DNA of 64,000 nt from Tubulanus polymorphus (Eukaryota > Nemertea > Palaeonemertea > Tubulaniformes > Tubulanidae). The position numbers were made by a program, and so were the translations under genes. The notes beneath the pieces were generated by a model. It was not told the origin of the DNA, ran no database searches, and saw nothing but the letters and a program-made list of their open reading frames with translations. Numbering within the stretch: the stretch's first letter is position 1; every line of letters starts with the position of its first letter. The DNA is taken from positions 4,364,916 through 4,428,915 of the forward strand of contig NC_134032.1 of the NCBI RefSeq assembly GCF_964204645.1. The letters are read 5' to 3'. Positions 9,914 to 18,419 of this stretch are shown here, piece after piece.

Positions 9914-11633
9914 AAAAGATAAAATATTAGAATTCAAAAAATATGATTACAAAAATAAAGTACCATTTGTAATATATGGAGATTTTGAATCATTAAATAA
10001 AGAATTAACAGATAAAGATAGAAAAGATATATATTATAAAAGAAAGAAATTAAATTCTAATGAAAGTGATTATTCAGAAGAACCACCAAAAACAAATACT
10101 ATTAAAAAGATTCATCAATCAGCTGCTGCTTTCGGGTTATATATTAAATCTGATTATCCAGAACTAATTGAAAGTGAATATTATGATTATAGAAATGAAA
10201 ATGTTATTAATCATTTTTGTGACTTATTAATTGAATATGAAATAAGATTTAGTAAATTATTGAATACAAATAAAGAAATAATTATGACAGAAGAAGATAA
10301 AGAAGAATTTGAGTTTGCAGATAAATGTTATTATTGTGAAAAGATATTTAATTATAAAGATAAAAAAGTAAGAGACCATGATCATTTGAATGGAAAGTTT
10401 AGAGGCGCTGCACATGAGAATTGTAACTTACAAGCTAAGAAAATTAATTTTGTACCAGTTATATTTCACAATTTATCGGGGTATGACGCGCATTTATTTA
10501 TCAAACAGTTATGTCATAAAATAGAAGAAATCAATAATGAAATAGAAATATTAAATTCAAATAGATCAAAAGATAAAATACCAACTTATAAATTTAGAAT
10601 GTTAGCTAAAACATCTGAGAATTATATATCATTCCAATTTGGTTGTCTAAGATTTATAGATTCATATAGATTTTTAAGTAGTTCATTAGATAACTTATCA
10701 AAATCATTAGTTGATGATGAATTAAAGATATTAAAAGAATATTACCCAAATAATGATGATTTTCAATTAATGAGATATAAAGGAGCAATTCCATATTCAT
10801 TTTATAAATCACATAATGATTTTAAAATAACTGAATTATTAAAAGAACAATTCTATGATGAATTAAAAAATGAATATGTTAAAGATGAAGTCTATAATAG
10901 AACATTGAATATTTGGAATCATTTCAAAATAGAAAATCATGGGCAATTAGTAGATTTATATTTAAAATCAGATGTATTATTATTAACCGATATATTCGAA
11001 AGGTTTAGAGATGTAAACCTAAAATATTTCAATATTGATCCTTGTCATTGTTATTCATCACCAGGATTAACATGGGATTGTGGTTTAAAATTTACAGATA
11101 TAAAAATGGATTTGTTAACAAATATAGATCAATTACTATTATTTGAAAAATCTATAAGAGGAGGTGTTTCAGGTGTATTGGGTGATAGATATTTCAATGT
11201 AAATGATAATCCTGGATATAAATTATTATACATAGATGCAAATAATCTTTATGGTTGGGCAATGATGGAACCACAACCTTATGGGATGTTTGAAATAACT
11301 GAAGTTTTACAAATTGATAAATTTGATTGGAAGAAAAGAATCCTAGATATTGCAGATGATTCAGATATTGGTTACTTCTTCGTTGTAGATTTAGAATACC
11401 CTGAAAATATTAAATTCAAATCTAGAAATCTAGCATATTGTCCCGAACATAAAACTGTTAAACATGAAGAATTATCAAATTATCAAAAAAGAATTAAACC
11501 CGATAATCATATTCATACTGAAAAGTTAATGGTAACTCAAGAAGATAAATATAATTATGTAGTACATTATAGAATGTTGAAGTTTTATTTGAGACAAGGA
11601 ATGATATTAAAAAAAGTACATAGATATATTTAA
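9873..11633 (+). pseudogene. POLB: DNA polymerase B, segment 2 (exonuclease domain and polymerase motif A)
   Basis: Continues the polymerase after the frameshift at about 9900; the real frame starts there, not at the nominal ATG. Visible in order: ExoI (IYGDFES), a Cys/His insert resembling endonuclease VII or HNH (CYYC...RDHDHLNGKFRGAAHENCN), ExoII (NLSGYDAH), ExoIII (YLKSDVLLL) and polymerase motif A (YIDANNLYG). The frame is open through the point where copy B is broken. It ends at a stop at 11631-11633, where one substitution and a 1-base deletion relative to B turn the RYISFSQ region into a stop plus frameshift. Protein-primed family B architecture is clear; activity is lost in this copy. 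Confidence 0.9.
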
Positions 11634-11728
11634 TTAGTCAATCTAAATGGTTAGAAAAATATATAGATTTTAATACTACACAGAGAACTAAATCTAAAAC
11701 TGATTTTGAGAAGGATTTCTTCAAACTA

Positions 11729-12559
11729 ATGAACAATGCGTTCTATGGTAAGATTTGTGAAAATATTAGAAATAGAAATGATATTGAGTTAGTTAGTAAT
11801 GGTAAAAGGATAAGGCATTTACAATCATATCCTAAGTTTATAGGTAACAGAATATTTGATGAAAATTTAGCAGCAGTTAATATGAGAAGAACATCAATGA
11901 AATTTAATAAACCAATTTATGTTGGAGCTGCAGTTTTAGAATTATCAAAGTTATTAATGTATAAATTTTACTATAACGTATTACAACCTCATTTTGGAGA
12001 AAAACATATAGAAATCTTATATTTTGATACAGATTCTTACATATTAAAGATAAAAACTGATAACATAACTGATGATTTAAAAACATTAAAACATCATTTT
12101 GATTTCAGTAACTATCCAAAAAATCATGAATTGTTTACCAATGATAATAAAAAAGTTCCTGGGAAGTTTAAGGATGAATTAGGTGGTGAAGAAATGATAG
12201 AGTTCATTGGTATTAGATCTAAAATGTATTCATATAAAACCAAAACTCATGAAGCTAAAAAGTTAAAAGGAATTACCAAAAGCGTTGTTGAAAAGAATAT
12301 TCATTTCAAAGATTATATCAATTGTATATTTAATGAAGAAGTTAGAAAACATAAGATGAAATGTTTAAGATCTGAAGATCATGAAATGTATATTGAAGAG
12401 ATAGAGAAGATAAGTCTAAACCCATTTGATGATAAAAGATATATTTTAGATGATGGAATCCACACAGTCGCCTATGGTTGCAATTTAGATGAATATATAA
12501 AATTCAAAAGAGAAGAAACAAAAGAAAATGAGATTATGAAAAGGATTCTAGCGTGTTAA
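11729..12559 (+). pseudogene. POLB: DNA polymerase B, segment 3 (polymerase palm motifs B and C)
   Basis: C-terminal fragment of the broken polymerase; homologous sequence begins at about 11634, before the nominal ATG. It carries motif B (KLMNNAFYGK), motif C with the catalytic DTDS (ILYFDTDSYIL) and the downstream KxY motif (RSKMYSYK) that closes the family B palm. The C-terminus ends EIMKRILAC in both copies. One difference from B in motif B is Ile for Thr after the Gly-Lys (YGKI versus YGKT). The next gene starts 28 bp downstream. Confidence 0.9.
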
Positions 12560-12587
12560 TCAATTTCAATAAAAATTTGTATAATAA

Positions 12588-12929
12588 ATGGAGAGTAAAC
12601 AAGTACACAGTGAATTCTTAGATAGAATTAAAGATACTTCAAGCGTCAAATCTGTAGATTATAAATTTAAAAAAATAACTGAGTTAACAATTCACAAGAA
12701 ATATTTAATTACTAACATTGAAACAATTACTAATAAATATGGAGATAAATTAGTAATTCATTTAGAATATGAAGGATTAAAAGGAAATAAATATAAATTC
12801 AGAACTTATTTACCAGATAGATTTCATAGATTATCAAGTGAAGATCTAGAAGAATTATGTTCTGGAGATTTCTATTTCATATATAAAGGTAAGAATGAAA
12901 AAGGGCACCACGATATTGATTTTGAATGA
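12588..12929 (+). CDS. Small protein, possible OB-fold single-strand DNA-binding type
   Basis: 113 aa. The central part alternates short beta-like stretches (KYLITNIETI, GDKLVIHLEYE, KYKFRTYLPDRF) before an acidic helix (LSSEDLEELCSG). This pattern fits a small beta-barrel such as an OB fold, and its position directly after PolB would suit a single-strand DNA-binding protein. That is inference; no catalytic motif is present. It starts in the TAAATG context (ataataaATGG). Copy B (48781-49122) differs at only two residues, so it is under constraint. Confidence 0.6.
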   Translation: MESKQVHSEFLDRIKDTSSVKSVDYKFKKITELTIHKKYLITNIETITNKYGDKLVIHLEYEGLKGNKYKFRTYLPDRFHRLSSEDLEELCSGDFYFIYKGKNEKGHHDIDFE

Positions 12930-12944
12930 AAATATGTAAAATAA

Positions 12945-13703
12945 ATGGCGGAATTAAAAGAATACAGAATATTTGTTGATTCTAGAAAACTTACAAATTA
13001 TAAATCACATAATTTACTAGTTCAATTAGATAGAGAATTTAAGAATTGTGTTGATTTAAAATTAGTAAATATAAGTTTATGTAATTCTTTTTACAATATA
13101 TCGAATAAAACTATTGAACATAATACTTTTTTAATTCATATTAGAAATATAAATAAATGGTTTCATCTATTTCTAAGACCAGGATTATATAATTTAGAAA
13201 CATTAGCTCAAGAAATTAATCGTAGAGCACGGTTGAAAATTAGAAAAGATGATAAATTTTTAATAAGATTTATAAAAAGTGATAGCTCAAATAGAATTAA
13301 AATAAAGGTATTTGATGAAAGTCAACATGCATTTATGGTAAAAAAACCTATAGCTAAATTGCTAGGAATTGAACCAGATGTTGTTACAGTAAACGTAGAA
13401 GGTATTTCAAATATAATACCTTTTACACATTTTTATATTTATTGCAATTTAATTGACCCTACAAAAACATTTGAAGCAACTAAAGATACAATTTGTAGTT
13501 CTAGTATACTAAATATTTTACCGCTAAAAAATGTTAAACAATTTGGAACTCAAATAAATTATAATTTAACAGAATGTGATTTTAAACCTTGCATTCCTAA
13601 ATTAAATAATTTTAAATTAGAAATAAGAAATCATAATGGATATTTAATTGATTTGAATAACTTTCCTGTGATATATGAATTAGTTATAAGATGTAGAGAG
13701 TAA
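12945..13703 (+). CDS. Penton-like minor capsid protein (single jelly roll)
   Basis: 252 aa. The layout matches Polinton minor capsid/penton proteins: an N-terminal strand series ending SLCNSFYNIS, a Pro-Gly-x-Tyr turn (RPGLYNLETLAQEIN), a KPIAKLLGI segment, the HFYIYCNLIDP motif and a C-terminal beta region (LEIRNHNGYLIDLNNFPVIYELVIR). Such proteins form the five-fold vertices of icosahedral capsids. It starts in TAAATG context 15 bp after its upstream neighbour. The central third (about residues 45-165) differs strongly from copy B, while both ends are nearly identical and neighbouring genes are unchanged. Confidence 0.75.
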   Translation: MAELKEYRIFVDSRKLTNYKSHNLLVQLDREFKNCVDLKLVNISLCNSFYNISNKTIEHNTFLIHIRNINKWFHLFLRPGLYNLETLAQEINRRARLKIRKDDKFLIRFIKSDSSNRIKIKVFDESQHAFMVKKPIAKLLGIEPDVVTVNVEGISNIIPFTHFYIYCNLIDPTKTFEATKDTICSSSILNILPLKNVKQFGTQINYNLTECDFKPCIPKLNNFKLEIRNHNGYLIDLNNFPVIYELVIRCRE

Positions 13704-13719
13704 TTTTTCACCTATATAA

Positions 13720-14067
13720 ATGAATATAACTGTTGGACCGAGTATATGTTTTGGATTTGATTTTAAACGTGAGAAAGAAATGAAATTTAACATTAATGAT
13801 GTAATTACACATATCAAAAATATTGCATTTTCTAATGGAACAACATTTGAGTATAAAAAAACAATTGATAAAGAAACTTTTAATGTAGAAAAGATTACTG
13901 AGTCTTTAAGATTTTATGAATTAGATGAAGATTTTATAATCGATGATATTAAAAACATATTATCCAAAATATATGATAATCATAAAACTAGTAATGAAAT
14001 TAATGTTGAATTAATCATAAATAAGTTAACTAAATATTTTGATGATAGTAATTTTTTTGATAAATAA
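13720..14067 (+). CDS. Uncharacterised 115-aa element protein
   Basis: No domain recognised. A conserved N-terminus (MNITVGPSICFGFDFK) and a conserved acidic C-terminal half (IIDDIKNIL...DNHKTSNEINVELIINKLTKYFDDSNFFDK) frame a middle that diverges from copy B (113 aa, 47646-47987). The start has the TAAATG context (ctatataaATG). The stop TAA is immediately followed by the next ATG (14068), so the two genes are contiguous. Its place between penton-like and membrane proteins suggests a virion or assembly role; that is inference. Confidence 0.65.
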   Translation: MNITVGPSICFGFDFKREKEMKFNINDVITHIKNIAFSNGTTFEYKKTIDKETFNVEKITESLRFYELDEDFIIDDIKNILSKIYDNHKTSNEINVELIINKLTKYFDDSNFFDK

Positions 14068-14289
14068 ATGAGTGATAATAAGTGGATAATAACTGGATTA
14101 TATAATGGCGCATTACTATCAGTTGGAACGGTTGGTTATTCAATGGTATTAAAAAAAGTATTCAAAATGGGAAGTGTTAATGTTGATAGATTTGATATAA
14201 ATGATATTTTAAAGTTAACATTAGCAGTTACTTTATCTAATTTAACTATCGATTATTTGGAAAAACAAAAATATATTCCTCCCATATAA
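14068..14289 (+). CDS. Small hydrophobic membrane protein, 73 aa
   Basis: Two hydrophobic stretches: TGLYNGALLSVGTVGYSMVL and, after a short polar link, LKLTLAVTLSNLTIDYL. It ends in a Lys-containing tail. The protein is identical in copy B (47424-47645), the strongest conservation in the element together with the 140-aa neighbour. Such small membrane proteins accompany the capsid genes in Polintons and may belong to an internal membrane or vertex. It starts at aaataaATGAG directly after the preceding stop. Confidence 0.7.
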   Translation: MSDNKWIITGLYNGALLSVGTVGYSMVLKKVFKMGSVNVDRFDINDILKLTLAVTLSNLTIDYLEKQKYIPPI

Positions 14290-14314
14290 ATGCATAATTT
14301 TTTTTGCTAAATAA

Positions 14315-14737
14315 ATGGCTTCTGCAATTATAACTATTATAGGATCGGCAATTGTTAACGCTTTAGCATTTACTGGTGGTGGTTATTTATTTAAACATAT
14401 TGATAAAAATAGTTCATTAGGAGAACAAAGAAGACATAACTTAGCGTTAGAGAAATACAATAAAGCTGCAGAAGAATATAGAGAAAAGAGGCAAAACTAT
14501 ATGGATTACATCAATAAAGAATTATATGATCAGAAGATTTCACATAGAGATTTTCAATCAGTTGATGATGCAATGAGTTTATATAACGCAGTAACAAATA
14601 AAGAAAAATTACATCTATACAAACCTAAATTATCAGATTATTATACCCCAAGTAAAGAACAACAGAAATATGAAATAATTTGGATTTTAGGTGGAACAGT
14701 TATTGTTATATTTGTTGCTTATAAGTTTACTAATTAG
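14315..14737 (+). CDS. Membrane-anchored helical protein, 140 aa
   Basis: An N-terminal hydrophobic segment (IITIIGSAIVNALAFTGGGYLF), a long charged helix (GEQRRHNLALEKYNKAAEEYREKRQ), a conserved LSDYYTPS segment, then a C-terminal transmembrane segment (IIWILGGTVIVIFVAYKF). I recognise this two-TM layout with a central RRHxLALExxxxA helix as a recurring, functionally unassigned protein of animal Polintons. It is identical in copy B (46977-47399). The start is TAAATG (gctaaataaATGG), and a T8 tract lies just upstream. Confidence 0.75.
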   Translation: MASAIITIIGSAIVNALAFTGGGYLFKHIDKNSSLGEQRRHNLALEKYNKAAEEYREKRQNYMDYINKELYDQKISHRDFQSVDDAMSLYNAVTNKEKLHLYKPKLSDYYTPSKEQQKYEIIWILGGTVIVIFVAYKFTN

Positions 14738-14756
14738 TAATTTTTATTCTAAATAA

Positions 14757-15191
14757 ATGGAAGATAAAGTTGATAGTATTGATATTATTCCTCATGATAT
14801 AAATAAAACTAAATTAAAAACATATTTAGAAAAACAAATATTAGAATTTGAAAGTGACTTAAAGATAAAAAAGAAAAAATATTTAAAAAGTAAAATTATA
14901 TATTATCTTATTATAAGTGGTTCGGTTACAATTAGTTCTGTAATAACATTTTTAGCAATATTCAGTCCATTAACACCTTTAGCTATATCAATTGGTGTAT
15001 TAGGATTAAGTTCAAGTGTTTTAACTGGTATAAGTTCAAAATTAAATATAAAAAGTAATAAAGAAAAAATTAAAACTAATATAAAAGAAATTAATAAATT
15101 AAAGAATACACTAGATTATATAATAAGTTTAAATGGCCATATAACAGCTGAAGAACAAGATAAATTATTAAAAGAATTAATAAATTATTAA
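14757..15191 (+). CDS. Two-pass membrane protein flanked by coiled coils, 144 aa
   Basis: Lys/Glu-rich helices at both ends enclose two hydrophobic spans (IIYYLIISGSVTISSVITFL and PLAISIGVLGLSSSVLTGI), a hairpin-like membrane topology with both coiled tails on the same side. Copy B (46523-46957) differs at two residues. No enzymatic motif is present. It starts in TAAATG context 19 bp after the previous stop. A virion-membrane or membrane-remodelling role is plausible but unproven. Confidence 0.68.
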   Translation: MEDKVDSIDIIPHDINKTKLKTYLEKQILEFESDLKIKKKKYLKSKIIYYLIISGSVTISSVITFLAIFSPLTPLAISIGVLGLSSSVLTGISSKLNIKSNKEKIKTNIKEINKLKNTLDYIISLNGHITAEEQDKLLKELINY

Positions 15192-15207
15192 TTTTTTAGT
15201 TATATAA

Positions 15208-16596
15208 ATGGCAGATAGTTTTCCAAAAGCTTTCCAATATAATAAATCAATTAAATATAATATTCCAGCAATAGATATTAATAAAGATATTACATATAGA
15301 AATGAAGTTTTAGATTCATTAACTAATTTAGAAATTTATGTTACTGAAACTTATAATTTTAATGCAAAGATGGAAAATATATTTCATGTATATTTAATTA
15401 ATTTTAAAAAATTGAAAGATGAAAAACAATGGTTATTAAAATCTAATATGAAGTATTGGCAGAATCAATTAAATTTTGCTGTTTATTGTGCAACAACAGG
15501 ATGTGGAATTAGTTGGAATGATCATTTGAATAATTCTAAATATAAATTAATTCAAAGTTTATTTAGATTTCATACATACTTTCAAATCAGAATAATATTA
15601 AATGAATTAGAGTGCGCTTTACCAGGATCTAGGTATTTCAAAGAATTAGATAATAATATTAATTTATCTAAGTTTTATAAAATTTGCAATGAATTTAATA
15701 TAGATATAAATAATTCTGATTTTAGAACAAAAATTGGAACAATAAGATCACTTCCATGCCCTAGAAAGATTGCAGAATATTGTGCACTTCCCATACCATC
15801 TAATAGTTTTTATAATATCTATAATAATAAATTAGGTTATGGTAAAATAGAAACAAAGGATTTAGAAACATTAAATTTCAATAAATTACCAAAATTTTAT
15901 GATAATTTAAAACAAGAAAACAATAATGGTTGGGTATATTTTATTTTAGAAAATAGTGAAGGTTTTACTAAATCAGGTATAGAAAGAATAAATCAATCTA
16001 TTAGAACTTATTTAATTTGTATTTTAGGTGCGCAAGTTGAAACAAGATCACCGATAATTGGAAATTTGAATACTTCATTCGATGCGCAGAAACAGTTTAA
16101 AGTTTTATTTGAAGATTCAATTCATAATGATAAAAATAGATCGATTCCAGAAAACATTATAAGATATCAAAATTATTTAGATAAATCTCATGTAAGACTT
16201 AATTATTGTATAGGCCCTAATCTATTAATTATTTCTAATGATTTAGTATTAAAGATGGGAAATATAATTGGTTATAATAATCTAATTAAAACTGCGACAA
16301 TAAATAATTCATTTGGATTAAATGATATAAATAAAAAGATTATTACTGCTCCAAAATTAATGGAAGGTGAAAAAAATAAAAAACATATTCAATCAACTGA
16401 AACTAAAACTAAGAATATTAAATTGGATAATGATTCTAAAATAAAAGATTACAATACATCAGAAAATAATAGAACTGATATTATTCAACATGATATAATT
16501 AAACTAAATGATGATAATGAATCCCATGAAAATACTAAATTAGCTATAACTTGTATAGGAATTGTAATCGGAGGAATATTATATTTTAAATTTTAA
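15208..16596 (+). CDS. Uncharacterised 462-aa virion-type protein with C-terminal membrane anchor
   Basis: Distinctive central signature: QLNFAVYCATTGCGISW, then SLFRFHTYFQIRIILNELE and CALPGSRYF. I recognise this segment as conserved among animal Polinton-type elements that carry the same capsid family, but with no known function. The last about 25 residues form one transmembrane helix (LAITCIGIVIGGILYFKF) after a low-complexity Asn/Asp/Lys linker. It lies between membrane proteins and the capsid gene, which suggests a structural or assembly role. Start is TAAATG (ttatataaATGG). Copy B is 462 aa with about 15-20 substitutions. Confidence 0.72.
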   Translation: MADSFPKAFQYNKSIKYNIPAIDINKDITYRNEVLDSLTNLEIYVTETYNFNAKMENIFHVYLINFKKLKDEKQWLLKSNMKYWQNQLNFAVYCATTGCGISWNDHLNNSKYKLIQSLFRFHTYFQIRIILNELECALPGSRYFKELDNNINLSKFYKICNEFNIDINNSDFRTKIGTIRSLPCPRKIAEYCALPIPSNSFYNIYNNKLGYGKIETKDLETLNFNKLPKFYDNLKQENNNGWVYFILENSEGFTKSGIERINQSIRTYLICILGAQVETRSPIIGNLNTSFDAQKQFKVLFEDSIHNDKNRSIPENIIRYQNYLDKSHVRLNYCIGPNLLIISNDLVLKMGNIIGYNNLIKTATINNSFGLNDINKKIITAPKLMEGEKNKKHIQSTETKTKNIKLDNDSKIKDYNTSENNRTDIIQHDIIKLNDDNESHENTKLAITCIGIVIGGILYFKF

Positions 16597-16612
16597 TTTT
16601 TTTATTATGTAA

Positions 16613-18346
16613 ATGGATGTAGAAGGTGGAGAAGATTATGAAATGGGAGAAATGGGAAATAATAATGAAGGATATATTGATGATGATTATAATGATGCAG
16701 GCGCTAATCTTAATGAAACTAATATTGATAATGATGATGAATCAGCATATAATACTAATTTAGGTGAAGATGATGATTATGATGATGATGATGATGATGA
16801 TCCCGAATTACGTGAAAAATTAAATAAATATTTAAAAGCTCCTGAAATTGGTAGAATTTCAACTAGAAGAGAAAGAAAAGAATTTATGGAACTATTAGTA
16901 AAACAACAAGAAAAATATCCTGATGAACCTATGGAATTATATAAAATGAAATCTAGAGTAACAGATACAATTGTTAACGAATTACTACCAATAGCTGTAA
17001 TACATGAAATTGATACAGAAGGTGTTGTAGAACAAATTTTTAAAGATGACCCATATTTCACAAATAATTTAGAATTTAAAAATGATTCATGGTATTATAA
17101 TGTTAATTTAAATAACAAAATTGTATCAATTCAATTATCTAAAATGGGTCAAGAAAATATTTATGAACCTGAAATGCGAGCAACATCTACAATTGAAGGT
17201 TCAAAAGGTGGTAGAGAATTTCTCAGAATTATATGGAATGCACTCGATAGAATAAATAAAGAAGAACCAATTCCTAATATTGATATAAACAAATATTCAC
17301 CATTTAAAAATCCAAATCCAAATCCTACTGATTTTGATCCAGAAATGGAAGAGAATAGAAATCGATTAGATAGATTGAGATCTTCAACACCCGAAACATC
17401 GAGAAGAGACACTCAACAAATTGATAATTATTCAAGTAAATTACAATTAGAAAAACAAATTGATAGATTAAGAGATTCAGAAGAACTGATGAATAGTATA
17501 TCAGATACATCTGGTTCTGAAACTGGAATAAATCGACTGCAATATTTACTAGAAAAAGGATTTCTTAATTTAACTGATGAAGAATTAGAAGCATTTCCTA
17601 AACAAATACGTAGAGAAATTAAAGGTATACAAGTATCAGCTGATGAAATTGCTAATATTAAGATGAGATTTTCTAAAATAACCATATTAGAAAAAGAATT
17701 AGTTAATGTAGATGAAGAATTAAAACAATTAGAATTAAATAGAGATCTTAATGTAATTTATGAAGCTGATTATGAAAGCAGAAAGTTAGCTTTAGTAAAA
17801 GAAATAGATGATTTAGAATATAACATAAAATTACAAAAAGAAGAAAGAGATATATTATTAAAATCATATGATCTTAATCATATTAAAAAATTAAAAGTTA
17901 TTTTTAAAGATTTGTTGATAAAACCAGATTCTGAAATATCATTAAAAGACAGAATAAGATTATTATTTAAGTTAGAAGGTATAACAATTCTTTCAATTGT
18001 AACAGCTGTAACTATGTTATTTACAACAATTGGTTTAGCAATATCAAATGCTTTAAAATCTACTCCTACTCCCACTCCAAATAAACCAGATAAACCTCCA
18101 GGCAATAATTCTATACAAGATAAAGTTAAGGATGGTTTAAAAAAATTAGCAAAATATTTATGGGAACTATCAAAGAAATCTGCTGCAGCTTTACCAGGAG
18201 TTATTGCTTCAATTGTTGGTTTTATATTGAAATCTGCAGGAAACATTATTAACTTTGCTGCTGAACATATTATTTTATTTTTAATTACAGTTGTAAGTGC
18301 TATTATTTTTGGTTTAGTAAATATGATATCAAAAAATATCAAGTAA
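16613..18346 (+). CDS. Large acidic coiled-coil membrane protein, 577 aa, with variable centre
   Basis: The N-terminus is acidic, with a run of Asp (about residues 52-63). A charged middle leads to a long coiled coil (about 340-430). A hydrophobic segment (ITILSIVTAVTMLFTTIGLAI) precedes a Pro/Thr linker (PTPTPTPNKPDKP), and the C-terminus has two hydrophobic helices (LPGVIASIVGFILKSAG; HIILFLITVVSAIIFGLV). Copy B's homologue (485 aa) agrees in the first about 35 residues and the last about 190 but not in between, so the middle has been swapped or diversified. Topology resembles a stalked surface or tail-like protein; that is inference. Start is TAAATG. After the stop, a 27-bp unit containing the final codons is repeated (18327-18390). 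Confidence 0.65.
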   Translation: MDVEGGEDYEMGEMGNNNEGYIDDDYNDAGANLNETNIDNDDESAYNTNLGEDDDYDDDDDDDPELREKLNKYLKAPEIGRISTRRERKEFMELLVKQQEKYPDEPMELYKMKSRVTDTIVNELLPIAVIHEIDTEGVVEQIFKDDPYFTNNLEFKNDSWYYNVNLNNKIVSIQLSKMGQENIYEPEMRATSTIEGSKGGREFLRIIWNALDRINKEEPIPNIDINKYSPFKNPNPNPTDFDPEMEENRNRLDRLRSSTPETSRRDTQQIDNYSSKLQLEKQIDRLRDSEELMNSISDTSGSETGINRLQYLLEKGFLNLTDEELEAFPKQIRREIKGIQVSADEIANIKMRFSKITILEKELVNVDEELKQLELNRDLNVIYEADYESRKLALVKEIDDLEYNIKLQKEERDILLKSYDLNHIKKLKVIFKDLLIKPDSEISLKDRIRLLFKLEGITILSIVTAVTMLFTTIGLAISNALKSTPTPTPNKPDKPPGNNSIQDKVKDGLKKLAKYLWELSKKSAAALPGVIASIVGFILKSAGNIINFAAEHIILFLITVVSAIIFGLVNMISKNIK

Positions 18347-18392
18347 ACCATGATATCAAAAAATATCAAGTAAACCATGATATCAAAAAATA
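18327..18392. repeat. Short tandem repeat of the 3' end of the 577-aa gene
   Basis: The unit catgatatcaaaaaatatca plus agtaaac occurs about two and a half times over the end of the gene and just after it. Copy B has a single unit. It is a recent local duplication that lengthens the spacer to the capsid gene to 73 bp. Confidence 0.7.
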
Positions 18393-18419
18393 AATAATTA
18401 ATTTTTTTTGGTTAAATAA

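Noticed and set aside
17878-18378. Long minus-strand frame opposite the 577-aa gene (and the equivalent at 43638-44108)
   Set aside because: Antisense shadow of the hydrophobic C-terminus. It is kept open in both copies only because the sense gene is conserved.
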